Positions 53,254 to 61,623 of a stretch of 64,000 nucleotides of DNA are shown piece by piece. The stretch comes from Tharpella sp964457755 (lineage in GTDB: Bacteria > Desulfobacterota > Anaeroferrophillalia > Anaeroferrophillales > Tharpellaceae), in contig CAYWGC010000013.1 in the NCBI GenBank assembly GCA_964457755.1, forward strand, positions 6,917 through 70,916. The letters run 5' to 3'. Made by a program: the position numbers and the translations under genes. The notes beneath the pieces were generated by a model that was given only the letters and a program-made list of their open reading frames with translations, was not told the origin of the DNA and ran no database searches. Every line of letters starts with the position of its first letter. The stretch's first letter is position 1.

Positions 53254-53799
53254 CTACAAGTCAACTGACTGCCTAATAAGTTGCAAAAACTCATCGCCAT
53301 CCGGAAGCAGCCCATGAAATTCATAGAGGACCCGAGCCCCCTTTGGGGTAATTTCGAGAATAAATGTAACCGGGATATTTTCAACTCTCACCTTATTCCC
53401 ATAAGGGTCAGCAAAAAGCGGAAAAGGGATGGCGTGGTACCGGGCAAAATTCTCAACCGCAAAGAGATCATCACCATAACCCAAACCGATAATTTTCACC
53501 TGGTGAAAAAGCCCCTCTTTACTTATCAAATTATAGAGTTCTTTAAGATCATCAACCTGATTCAGACAGTGCGCGCAGCTCGTTTGAAAAACTTCAGCAA
53601 CCAAGACTCGAGCCTTGATGTCAGTCAATCTGAAACTCTGAGCCGGTGAAAAAAACCCGAGATAGACCGCCAGCCGATAGTCATCCGGCATTGCCAAGGT
53701 AATCGGTCGTACCATCTCTCGACTCTTTTTCGACATTGCACAAGCAGAGATCAGGAACAAACTTGCAAAAAGTAAAAACCAAATAATCAGTCTACGCAA
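53254..53799 (-). CDS. Thioredoxin-like (TlpA/AhpC-type) lipoprotein
   Basis: A 181-residue lipoprotein. Its signal MRRLIIWFLLFASLFLISAC has the lipidated Cys at position 20. The thioredoxin fold follows, with CAHC in VFQTSCAHCLNQ as the redox pair and a cis-Pro in ENIPVTFIL. It is probably anchored in the periplasm, reducing disulfides or acting in cytochrome c or oxidative-stress work. It stands alone with no partner genes nearby. Confidence 0.88.
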   Translation of the reverse strand: MRRLIIWFLLFASLFLISACAMSKKSREMVRPITLAMPDDYRLAVYLGFFSPAQSFRLTDIKARVLVAEVFQTSCAHCLNQVDDLKELYNLISKEGLFHQVKIIGLGYGDDLFAVENFARYHAIPFPLFADPYGNKVRVENIPVTFILEITPKGARVLYEFHGLLPDGDEFLQLIRQSVDL

Positions 53800-54025
53800 A
53801 CCACCTCCAGGTTAAAAATAAGCGCAAAAAAAAGAAAAATAAACACCGTTCAACTACACTCCATTGGACTCTTTGTCAACCCTAACTCTTAACCCATCAA
53901 GACCAGCCAAATGAACTTTAGAGATATTTACAAAAATCTTTTTTTCGTGTATTTACTATTATATATCAATCCCCGGAAGCACTCCGGAAAAAATCCAAAC
54001 ATACCCTTAATATTCCTCAGGATTT

Positions 54026-55255
54026 ATGTCCATCAACGCTCCCATAACCAAAACACTACCCAATCCCCAGGTCGCAGTCACCGGAATCGGAGCTTTATGC
54101 GCCACCGGTCTCGATTTTAAGAGTTCCTTTGCGGCACTTTTTGAGAAGCGTCAGGATCCGGCCGCCCCACGCCGGTTTGACCTGGAACATGCGACCACTT
54201 ATCCGGTTTTTGAACTGCCACCATCCCCGCTTGATTTTGAAGACAAAAACCAACCATGGTTGCGAACCAGCCGACTGGCCCTGACTGCAGCCCGCGAGGC
54301 TTTAGAAGATGCCGATTGGGGTGATGGCCGAGAGTTATCGCAACTGAAAGTTGGAATCTGTATCGGCACGACCGTCGGCGGCAGTATGAACGATGAACAA
54401 TTTTACCGCGACTTTCGCAATGGGAAAAATCCCGGCCTCAAACCCATTGATCGTTATCTACGCAGCAATCCAGCCGACGTTCTGGCGCAAGTTTTCGACG
54501 TCCAAGGCCCGAGACTTACAATCGTTAACGCTTGCTCTTCGGGAAGTGATGCAATCGGCTTAGGGGCTGACTGGATCAGATCAGGACTCTGCGATCTGGT
54601 TTTGGCCGGCGGCAGCGATGAGCTTTGCCGGGTCACCTGTAATGGCTTTATCTCTTTGATGATCAGCGACCAGCAACCCTGCCGACCCTTTGACCGGCAG
54701 CGCAACGGTCTCAACCTCGGCGAGGGGGCTGCCGTCCTGGTCCTGGAATCGGATAATTTACGAAAACTTAAAAAACCGTCGAGAGCCCATATCTTAAGCT
54801 ACGGTAGCGCTTGCGACGCCTGGCACTTAACCGCACCTCACCCTGAAGGAAAAGGTCTACGCCGCGCTCTCCAACTGGCATTATCCGCCGCCGACATCAA
54901 AGCTCACGATATAGCGTTCATTAACGCTCACGGGACGGCCACAATTAATAACGACCTGAGCGAAGGAAAAGTTATCAAGAGCGTCTTTCCCCAGACCCCT
55001 TTTTTTTCAACCAAAGGCCATACCGGCCATACCCTCGGGGCAGCCGGTGCCTTAGAAGCCGCTTTCACTATCGCCATGCTGCAGACCGGGGAAATCCCTG
55101 CCAGTGCGGGTTTTTGTGAAGTTGATTCCGAGATCGACCACTCTCCGACAAATTGTCCTTTAAACATAGATGGCCGTCTCGCATTAAGTCAATCACTGGC
55201 TTTTGGTGGTAATAATGCAGCCTTGGTCTTTGGCCTCGATGGAGACCTATCATAA
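54026..55255 (+). CDS. Second beta-ketoacyl-ACP synthase (KAS II type, catalytic)
   Basis: A 409-residue thiolase-fold protein with a complete triad: Cys170 in IVNACSSG, His302 in NAHGTATIN, and His335 in TKGHTGHTLGAAGA with Lys330. CAGGATTT lies just before the ATG. It condenses acyl chains with malonyl-ACP. Its stop TAA overlaps the next gene's apparent start, and the next gene is a Cys-less ketosynthase-like protein, so this is a second KS/CLF pair, separate from the one at 18651-20593 but similar in order. Confidence 0.93.
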   Translation: MSINAPITKTLPNPQVAVTGIGALCATGLDFKSSFAALFEKRQDPAAPRRFDLEHATTYPVFELPPSPLDFEDKNQPWLRTSRLALTAAREALEDADWGDGRELSQLKVGICIGTTVGGSMNDEQFYRDFRNGKNPGLKPIDRYLRSNPADVLAQVFDVQGPRLTIVNACSSGSDAIGLGADWIRSGLCDLVLAGGSDELCRVTCNGFISLMISDQQPCRPFDRQRNGLNLGEGAAVLVLESDNLRKLKKPSRAHILSYGSACDAWHLTAPHPEGKGLRRALQLALSAADIKAHDIAFINAHGTATINNDLSEGKVIKSVFPQTPFFSTKGHTGHTLGAAGALEAAFTIAMLQTGEIPASAGFCEVDSEIDHSPTNCPLNIDGRLALSQSLAFGGNNAALVFGLDGDLS

Positions 55256-56346
55256 TTCCGCTAGCGATCCACGGCATCGGCCCAGTCGGAGCTTTCGGGA
55301 CCTCCATAGATGATTTCCGCACGGCTTTAAAGGGTGCACATAGAGTCGACCCGGAACTGATCGAGATTAAGACCAACCAGGGGCTTCAGCAACTCCCGGT
55401 TTTTCGGGCTTCAACCAAACCCCTGAACACGTTCGTTAAAAACCGGGAACTGCGACGCCTCGACCACTTTTCCAGGATGGCCCTGCTCGGAGCCTGCCGG
55501 GCCTGTGAAGATGCCGGACAAACTTTGATCGGTGAGCGTACCGGCTTGATTGTAGCCAGTGCCTACGGAGCCAGCGCCACCACTTTCTCATTTCTCGATT
55601 CTGTCATAAAAGATGGTGATGCCCTGGCCTCCCCAACCCTGTTCTCAAATTCAGTTCACAACGCCGCCGCAGCCCATATCTCTAAACACCTTAAAATTAC
55701 CGGCCCCAGCTTGAGCTTAACCCAAGGCCAGCTCTCGGTTCCGATGGCCCTGTTGACTGCGGGCCAGTGGTTGGCAGAAGGCCGGGTCGATACAGTTTTA
55801 TGCGGGGCTGTGGACGAATATTGTGAAATCCTCGGTTACTGTTGGCAAAACTATCACAACCAAAAAGTGAACTCTGGCTATCAAACCCGAAACCCCGATT
55901 CTAAAATGAGAGGGCCCGGAGAAGGAGCTGTTTTTTTCTGCTTGCGGCGGGCTCAAGAGACAAAAAATCCTTACGGCTACCTCGAAAAAATTGAGCTTAA
56001 CAGCACAGTCTCATCAGCTGCAAAAGATTGTAATAATGCACCGCTTCTTATTAACTTAGGAGGCCTGCAAAAACTGGCTGAACCTCAGATTAAACAACTT
56101 AATAGCTGTTTGCAAATTGATCTTTATAAACTCCTCGGCACCCTGCCAATCACCGCCGCATTTGATCTGGCGGCAACCGCCATGATGCTTTGCGAGCACA
56201 CCCTCTACACTAATAAAGAACCCCAAAACCCACATAAATCAACCTTTTCCGGAGCCCGTATCGGTTGCTGGCAAGCAGAGCCCATAACTTCTCGAAATCC
56301 ATTGACAGGAAGCTGTTATTGGATTACGAACCACCTAAAACCTTAA
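55252..56346 (+). CDS. Ketosynthase-like chain length factor with non-canonical start (Cys to Gln)
   Basis: The conserved N-terminus of a ketosynthase (IPLAIHGIGPVGAFGTSID) is encoded from 55252-55255 on, but this frame has no ATG, GTG or TTG before codon 76 (ATG at 55477). A GGAG lies at 55241-55244, so initiation is likely at ATA (55252) or ATT (55255), where an ATGA overlap would become ATAA. That gives about 364 residues. At the catalytic position the text is SLTQGQLS, Gln replacing Cys as in KS-beta/chain length factors. It should heterodimerise with the preceding KS. cobU follows after 22 bases. Confidence 0.75.
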   Translation: MIPLAIHGIGPVGAFGTSIDDFRTALKGAHRVDPELIEIKTNQGLQQLPVFRASTKPLNTFVKNRELRRLDHFSRMALLGACRACEDAGQTLIGERTGLIVASAYGASATTFSFLDSVIKDGDALASPTLFSNSVHNAAAAHISKHLKITGPSLSLTQGQLSVPMALLTAGQWLAEGRVDTVLCGAVDEYCEILGYCWQNYHNQKVNSGYQTRNPDSKMRGPGEGAVFFCLRRAQETKNPYGYLEKIELNSTVSSAAKDCNNAPLLINLGGLQKLAEPQIKQLNSCLQIDLYKLLGTLPITAAFDLAATAMMLCEHTLYTNKEPQNPHKSTFSGARIGCWQAEPITSRNPLTGSCYWITNHLKP

Positions 56347-56368
56347 GATTGAAACCTGGTAACACTTA

Positions 56369-56902
56369 ATGAAAAAAGAGAAAAACTCATCCATTTTAAT
56401 TGGCGGTGGAGCCCGCAGTGGTAAAAGCAGTTTTGCCCAGAAGCTGGCGGAAGAGCTCCCGGGCCGGCGAGCCTATCTGGCCACTGCCCAGGCCCTCGAC
56501 CGGGAGATGGAAAAAAGAATCGCCAAACATCAGGCCGACCGCGGAGCTGACTGGCATGCAACCCTTGAAGAGCCCCTGGAAATTACCACCTGCCTGCAAC
56601 AAGCCGGCAGTGATTTTGACATCATCCTGGTTGACTGCATAACCCTCTGGCTCTCTAATTTATTGGGCCGCAACGACAGTGATCAACAAATTTTTGCAGA
56701 GATTGACAAGCTGGCTGCATCTCTGAACCGGCTCCCGGCAACAGTCATTCTCGTAAGTAATGAGGTTGGACTCGGATTAGTTCCGGAACACCCTTTAGGA
56801 CGCCGTTTTCGTGATCTGGCGGGACTTGCCAACCAGCGACTAGCCCAAACCTGTAAAGAAGTCTATTTTACGATCTGGGGCCTGCCCCAAAAACTGAAAT
56901 AA
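56369..56902 (+). CDS. cobU: Adenosylcobinamide kinase / guanylyltransferase
   Basis: A 177-residue protein. The P-loop GGARSGKSSFAQK, AYLATAQALD, HQADRGADWHATLEEPLEI, DCITLWLSNLL and VSNEVGLGLVPEHPLGRRFRDLAG follow the CobU/CobP order. It phosphorylates and then GMP-activates adenosylcobinamide before lower-ligand attachment. It starts 22 bases after the chain length factor and precedes cobS by 42 bases, so lipid and cobalamin genes share a transcript. Confidence 0.96.
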   Translation: MKKEKNSSILIGGGARSGKSSFAQKLAEELPGRRAYLATAQALDREMEKRIAKHQADRGADWHATLEEPLEITTCLQQAGSDFDIILVDCITLWLSNLLGRNDSDQQIFAEIDKLAASLNRLPATVILVSNEVGLGLVPEHPLGRRFRDLAGLANQRLAQTCKEVYFTIWGLPQKLK

Positions 56903-56944
56903 GAGCTCGAACAAAAATCTAAAAAACAAGAGATATTATCGACC

Positions 56945-57697
56945 TTGACTGCCATCATCACCCAATTTCGCCTCGCCCTCTCTTTTCTAACAACCCTACC
57001 CGCGGGCTCTTTCAGTGCTGAGGTCCCCGAAGAGACTCTGGGCCAGACCCAGGCCTGGTTTCCCTTGGTCGGCCTCGGGCTGGGTTTGGTCCTTTTTTTC
57101 AGCACCTCTTTTTTACAGTTTTTCCTGGAACCAACAATCTGCGCCGCTCTGGTGCTCTTGCTCCACTTTTTTATAACCGGAGGCTTTCACCTTGACGGCA
57201 TCGCCGATACGGCCGATGGCCTGATGAGTGGCCAACTTGAAAGAGAAAAGATTTTCTCCATAATGAAAGACAGCTACCTGGGCAGTATGGGGGCAACCGC
57301 CTTGACCCTGTTGCTGTTAATCAAATATAGCGCATTGTCTCTAATTATCACTAAAGCCCCTCTGGCTTTAGTACTCTTTCCGGTTCTCGGCCGCTACGCC
57401 ATTGTGCAACTCACTTTCAGCAGCGTCTACGCCCGCCCAGAAGGAGGCCTCGGGGCAATTTTCACCAACCATTGCGGCCAACGAGAATTGTTTTCAGCGG
57501 TTATCATCAGTCTAATTTCGGGACTTCTATTTGCCGGATTTGCCGGTTTTTTGAGCTTTGTTGCCGTGCTTATCTATGTTGTAATCATAAAATATGCGGC
57601 TCAGCGCCGACTCGGCGGCGTAACCGGAGATATTTTGGGCTTTGCCTGTGAAAGTGGAGAAGCTCTGGTGCTTATCGTTCTGGCCTCCGCCATTTAG
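56945..57697 (+). CDS. cobS: Adenosylcobinamide-GDP ribazoletransferase (cobalamin synthase)
   Basis: A 250-residue integral membrane protein with about six to seven helices. The signature GGFHLDGIADTADGLMSG carries the Asp-rich site, followed by the MKDSYLGSMGATAL motif. It joins adenosylcobinamide-GDP to alpha-ribazole(-phosphate), the final step of cobalamin assembly at the membrane. The start is TTG at 56945. It follows cobU and precedes cobC. Confidence 0.95.
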   Translation: MTAIITQFRLALSFLTTLPAGSFSAEVPEETLGQTQAWFPLVGLGLGLVLFFSTSFLQFFLEPTICAALVLLLHFFITGGFHLDGIADTADGLMSGQLEREKIFSIMKDSYLGSMGATALTLLLLIKYSALSLIITKAPLALVLFPVLGRYAIVQLTFSSVYARPEGGLGAIFTNHCGQRELFSAVIISLISGLLFAGFAGFLSFVAVLIYVVIIKYAAQRRLGGVTGDILGFACESGEALVLIVLASAI

Positions 57698-57724
57698 TGC
57701 CCCCAAGTACCTTACAGGTAAAAC

Positions 57725-58345
57725 ATGAAAGCCAACTACACCACCGTCTTCCTCCTCCGCCATGGCGAAACCGTTAACACTCTCGATGGACCTTTACGCT
57801 ATAATGGCCATTTTGATGTCGGCATCACCCCTAAAGCGATTGCCCAAATGGCACAACGCGGCCACGAACTCTCGCGCTTTAAAATCAGCACCGTATATGC
57901 CAGCGACCTGAGTCGCTGCCGTTTGGGAGGAGAAATTATCTCTGAAAAAATTGGCTGCCCGCTGATCTTAAAAAAAAACCTGCGAGAGATGAAAATGGGG
58001 AATTGGGAGGGGCTGACCTTGGCCGAAGTTGAAAAGCGTTTCCCGGATCAAGTCAAAAATAAATTTGCCGATTTCAACAACTACCGGATTCCCGGCAGTG
58101 AAACCGTTAAGGAGGTGGAAGCCCGCATCTATCCTGAATTTGATGATATCATTTTACGACATCGCCGGGAGAGTATCGTTATTGTTGCGCATGGCGGGGT
58201 TAATCTACTCCTGCTAACCCGAGCTTTAGGACTCCCGAGCTCGGATATTTTTTCTCTAAGCCAGGATTTTGGCTGTATCAACCAATTCCAGCTCGGGGAA
58301 GATTTCTGTAAAGTTGTAATGATGAATAGTTCTGGTCTCCACTAG
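57725..58345 (+). CDS. cobC: Alpha-ribazole phosphatase / histidine phosphatase
   Basis: 206 residues of the phosphoglycerate mutase superfamily. The catalytic motif LLRHGETVNT is at the N-terminus, VYASDLSRCR and REMKMGNWEGL (acid Glu) follow, and the second His is in IVAHGGVN. Location directly after cobS implies removal of phosphate from alpha-ribazole-5'-P or adenosylcobalamin-5'-P. The stop codon abuts the left end of an inverted-repeat element. Confidence 0.85.
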   Translation: MKANYTTVFLLRHGETVNTLDGPLRYNGHFDVGITPKAIAQMAQRGHELSRFKISTVYASDLSRCRLGGEIISEKIGCPLILKKNLREMKMGNWEGLTLAEVEKRFPDQVKNKFADFNNYRIPGSETVKEVEARIYPEFDDIILRHRRESIVIVAHGGVNLLLLTRALGLPSSDIFSLSQDFGCINQFQLGEDFCKVVMMNSSGLH

Positions 58346-58485
58346 GAGGCTGTCCGAAAATGTCTTTTCTCCCCAGCTCGGCGTTATTTTTTGAAAATAA
58401 TGCTCGGAAAACTAGGTGTATACCTGTGCTTATTGTCAAAAAATGCCTTGATTTGAGAAAAAAATCCTATTCTCGGACAGCCTCC
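58345..58485. mobile_element. MITE-like element with 13-bp terminal inverted repeats
   Basis: GGAGGCTGTCCGA (58345-58357) and TCGGACAGCCTCC (58473-58485) are perfect inverted repeats at the ends of a 141-bp non-coding, AT-rich segment. GGCTGTCCGA-type ends are common for IS elements in this group (memory). It lies between cobC and rlpA. It has no transposase frame. Flanking target duplications are not obvious. Confidence 0.6.
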
Positions 58486-58500
58486 CAGGAATCTACCAAT

Positions 58501-59217
58501 ATGCAAACATTCTTTCGAGGACCAAAAACCAGCCCCAAAAAAGAGTGGCTTTTTATGCTTCTGTTAACCCTCTATTTATCCTTATGTTTATTGACTGCCT
58601 GTGCCGGCCCTAAAGCTCGACCCGACCTTGGGCCCGATTGTCAAAAGAGTCCTGCCGGACAAAAGTTAGAGCTCGGATTTTTCCAGCAGGGTATCGCCTC
58701 CTGGTATGGACACCCATTTCACGGTTGCCCCACGGCCAGCGGTGAAATTTACGACATGCACGGCCTTACTGCCGCCCACAAGGAGCTTCCACTAGGCAGC
58801 AAAGTGCTGGTCACCAACCTTGAAAACAGCCGCCAGATAGAGGTACTGATCAATGACCGTGGTCCCTTTATCAAAAGTCGTATTATCGATCTCTCCTTAA
58901 GCGGTGCCCGGCAACTGGCGATGGAAAAAAACGGTACGGCCATGGTACGCCTCGACATTATAGAGCTGCCTGCAAGTATTTCAGACTCTACCGATAAACC
59001 TTTTGCGATTCAATTTGGGGCTTTTGAAAAACAGGGGCAAGCCTTATCCCTGGAAAGAAAAATTACTAAAAAAAATCCCAAAGTCTTTATTGAAAAAGTC
59101 TCCAACGGCAAAAAAACGCTTTACCGTGTACGCCTCGGATGGTTTAGCAGCCGGGATGCTGCGCACCGCGAAGCGTCTCGATTAGGACATAGAGACGCCC
59201 ACGTTTTTCGCCGCTAA
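58501..59217 (+). CDS. rlpA: RlpA-like lytic transglycosylase lipoprotein with SPOR domain
   Basis: 238 residues from the ATG at 58501, where the lipoprotein signal starts (hydrophobic WLFMLLLTLYLSLCLLTAC); the open frame upstream runs into the MITE-like element and is not credible. RlpA core: GIASWYGHPFHGCPTASGEIYDMHGLTAAHKELPLG and VLINDRGPFIKSRIIDLSLSGA, with the catalytic Asp. The C-terminal 75 residues are SPOR (FAIQFGAFEKQGQALSLERK), which binds denuded glycan at the septum. It cleaves peptidoglycan during division. Confidence 0.93.
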   Translation: MQTFFRGPKTSPKKEWLFMLLLTLYLSLCLLTACAGPKARPDLGPDCQKSPAGQKLELGFFQQGIASWYGHPFHGCPTASGEIYDMHGLTAAHKELPLGSKVLVTNLENSRQIEVLINDRGPFIKSRIIDLSLSGARQLAMEKNGTAMVRLDIIELPASISDSTDKPFAIQFGAFEKQGQALSLERKITKKNPKVFIEKVSNGKKTLYRVRLGWFSSRDAAHREASRLGHRDAHVFRR

Positions 59218-59277
59218 TAAAATCACTAATAATTTAAACAATTGCTTTTCACCGCAAGGATATAATAGAAGATTAAA

Positions 59278-60456
59278 ATGCAAAAACCCACTATAATCAA
59301 GGTTCACGAACCAACCCCTAGCAAAAACTTTCTCGATGAGTGCCTCAAGACTCCACCACTATTCACCTGTACAATTGCTTCAACCGAAACCGCATTAATC
59401 CCTGGAGTTTCAGCGGCCGGTGCCAGTCCTGAATTGATTCCCTATACCGCGGCAGCGGATGTCGAAGCGATTATTCATGGCCAGGCTCTCTGCCTCGACA
59501 AAATCCCGGAAAATCCTGTGGGACCTCCATCCCCTGTAATTATTACAATGGCAGCTCTTAAAAAACTAAAAGCCCCTTTTCTGGTGGTTGATGCCGGCAA
59601 TGCAATAACCCCAAAAGTCCCGATGCTGGTTGCCGGCCGAACCCCGGGTCTGGCCCTTAATCAACCAGTCGCAGTCGCCGAAGTCTGTGATCTTTTCATG
59701 CAGGGAATTATTATAGGCCGGCAGTTGGCCTCAACCAACCACACCCTTATTCTCGGTGAAAGTGTACCCGGAGGCACGACCACTGCCATGGCGGTCATGG
59801 AAGCTTTGGGAATTGCCGCAATGGGAAAAATCAGCGGCAGTATGCCGGGTAACAATCAGACCCTAAAACAGGATCTGGTTACCAAGGCCATGGCAAAAAA
59901 AGGGCTTAAACGAGGCTCATGCCTTAAACATCCTTTAGAGGCTGTCCGCCTGTTAGGGGATCCTATGCAAGCGGTTCAAGCGGGAATGGCTATGAGTGCC
60001 AGCCGCAAAGCCAAGGTCATTCTCGGTGGCGGTACTCAGATGATTGCGGTTGCGGCCCTGATTGGAGCTTTGCTCAATAGTGGCAATTCCTCTTCATATT
60101 TCAAACAACCAGCTCTGCAACGCCAGCTCCCTGAAGCCTTTAATGCCCTGCCTGAAAATATTGCCATTGCGACAACGGCCTGGGTATCGGAAGATCCGGC
60201 AGCAGATTTACGCAGTTTGATGCAACAACTTCCCGTGGCCATGCCCCTTTATGCCGCAGGCCTTGATTTTTCCATTTCAAAACATCAGAACTTACGTCTT
60301 TACGAAGAGGGTTATGTTAAAGAGGGGGTCGGCGCTGGGGCGCTGGCTCTAACTGCAATGCTCTACCACAACCTCGACAATGTCTGTTTTCTCCCCGAAA
60401 TTGAAAAAGTCTATGAAGATATTTATCTCCAGGAATTTGGAAAGCTTAAATTATAA
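59278..60456 (+). CDS. cobT: Nicotinate mononucleotide phosphoribosyltransferase, archaeal/cyanobacterial-type CobT
   Basis: In this 392-residue protein, the TIGR00303-type motifs as I recall them are ISGSMPGNN, LGESVPGGTTTAMAVMEALG, VILGGGTQMIAVAALIGAL and EGYVKEGVGAGALA. It transfers phosphoribose from nicotinate mononucleotide to the lower-ligand base to make alpha-ribazole-phosphate. Canonical bacterial CobT is about 350 residues with different sequence; this branch is usual in archaea and cyanobacteria. It completes cobU, cobS and cobC for lower-ligand work. It overlaps the next gene by one base. Confidence 0.85.
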   Translation: MQKPTIIKVHEPTPSKNFLDECLKTPPLFTCTIASTETALIPGVSAAGASPELIPYTAAADVEAIIHGQALCLDKIPENPVGPPSPVIITMAALKKLKAPFLVVDAGNAITPKVPMLVAGRTPGLALNQPVAVAEVCDLFMQGIIIGRQLASTNHTLILGESVPGGTTTAMAVMEALGIAAMGKISGSMPGNNQTLKQDLVTKAMAKKGLKRGSCLKHPLEAVRLLGDPMQAVQAGMAMSASRKAKVILGGGTQMIAVAALIGALLNSGNSSSYFKQPALQRQLPEAFNALPENIAIATTAWVSEDPAADLRSLMQQLPVAMPLYAAGLDFSISKHQNLRLYEEGYVKEGVGAGALALTAMLYHNLDNVCFLPEIEKVYEDIYLQEFGKLKL

Positions 60457-61517
60457 TGCCACAAATTGACAAGCTGCCTCATACGCTTAATAATCTTATT
60501 AAAGCACATTTCAAAAAAAGAGAATTGGCAGATATCCAGGTCTCGCCTTTAACCCCTGACGGTTCCGACCGCATCTATTACCGTATAAGCTCTTTTGGCT
60601 ATGATCCGGTTATAGCAGTCGATGCCAAGGGGACCGGACTGCATAAAAATCACCCCTCAACAATCAGCCAGAATCAAACATTTATCCTCATTCGTGAACA
60701 TCTTGAAAATCTTGATTTTCCGGTTCCTGAACTTTTTTCCACAGTTCATAACCACGACTATTATCTCCTTCAAGACCTAGGCGACAATTCCCTCTATAAT
60801 ACCATTAAAAAACAGGGGTGGAGCCCAGAGACAATAAAACTATACCAAAGTATACTCGTGTTACTCTTAAATCTGCAAATAGTTGCTAAAGAAAAATTTG
60901 ACCCATCCTGGTGTTATGCGGGAGGCTATTATAACCGACAACTTATCCATGAACATGAACTCAACTACTTTCTCAAAGCGTTTGTAGTGGGCTATTGTGA
61001 AATTAACATAAATCATGACATAACAAGTAAACTTCAGAATCAATTTAATACTATCCTTGATGCCGCCACCGGGGCTCCGGGTGATTTTTTTCTTTACCGG
61101 GATTTTCAATCAAAAAATCTTATGCTGAAAGAACAAAAGATCTTCCTCATTGATTTTCAGGGTGCCCGCCTGGGCCCCTACTATTACGATCTTGCAGCCC
61201 TGATTAACGACCCTTACATTGACATGCCCTGGCCTTTGCGAGAACAACTGAAGATCTACTATTTCAATAAACTTCAATCACATCTTAACACTGGAGCACC
61301 TGAAGTAGAAACCTTTAGCTACTTCTTCTCACTCTTCTCCTTGATTCGCACCCTGCAAACGTTAGGAGCTTTTGGCTACCTCGTAACTCGCAACAAAATG
61401 CACTTTAAGGCTTACATAAAACCAGCCTTAAAAAACTTGCATTACTATACAGATATGTTGTCGGAGCATCATAATCTACAGACCCTCAAATCTCTGCTGC
61501 AGAAAATTCAACTATAA
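60456..61517 (+). CDS. Aminoglycoside-phosphotransferase-fold small-molecule kinase
   Basis: A 353-residue protein of the APH/choline-kinase fold. It has N-lobe LTPDGSDRIYYRISSF, the catalytic loop YRDFQSKNLM (Asp-Phe-Gln in the HxD-like place), and the metal loop LIDFQGARLGPYYYDLAALI. Similar deltaproteobacterial proteins are annotated as phosphotransferases related to cell-wall sugar kinase AmgK. Here it follows cobT by a one-base overlap, which suggests a kinase in cobalamin lower-ligand or aminopropanol (threonine) metabolism. The substrate is unknown. A terminator for the opposite strand is downstream. Confidence 0.8.
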   Translation: MPQIDKLPHTLNNLIKAHFKKRELADIQVSPLTPDGSDRIYYRISSFGYDPVIAVDAKGTGLHKNHPSTISQNQTFILIREHLENLDFPVPELFSTVHNHDYYLLQDLGDNSLYNTIKKQGWSPETIKLYQSILVLLLNLQIVAKEKFDPSWCYAGGYYNRQLIHEHELNYFLKAFVVGYCEININHDITSKLQNQFNTILDAATGAPGDFFLYRDFQSKNLMLKEQKIFLIDFQGARLGPYYYDLAALINDPYIDMPWPLREQLKIYYFNKLQSHLNTGAPEVETFSYFFSLFSLIRTLQTLGAFGYLVTRNKMHFKAYIKPALKNLHYYTDMLSEHHNLQTLKSLLQKIQL

Positions 61518-61562
61518 AACCATAAAAATATAACTCTATATATGCCTGCCCAGACCAAAAAA

Positions 61563-61594
61563 AAAGCGGCCTCCATGTAAATGAAGTCCGCTTT
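61563..61594 (-). terminator. Terminator of the alpha ribosomal operon
   Basis: AAAGCGG... (61563-61576) pairs with ...CCGCTTT (61581-61594) with minor mismatches and a four-base loop. The minus strand runs into a long T-tract, giving an intrinsic terminator after rplQ. Confidence 0.85.
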
Positions 61595-61623
61595 ATATAA
61601 AAACATTTATTACTTTTTCTAGC

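Noticed and set aside
55477..56346. Chain length factor starting at the ATG at 55477
   Set aside because: Seventy-five upstream codons encode the conserved ketosynthase N-terminus in frame, so the ATG is internal.
58360..58500. Longer N-terminus for RlpA
   Set aside because: It would be translated from the interior of the inverted-repeat element and would bury the lipoprotein signal; the ATG at 58501 gives a proper signal peptide.
56347..59277. Cobalamin riboswitch near the cob genes
   Set aside because: The gaps before cobU, cobS, cobC and cobT are short or filled by a MITE-like element; no B12-box or conserved aptamer core was seen.
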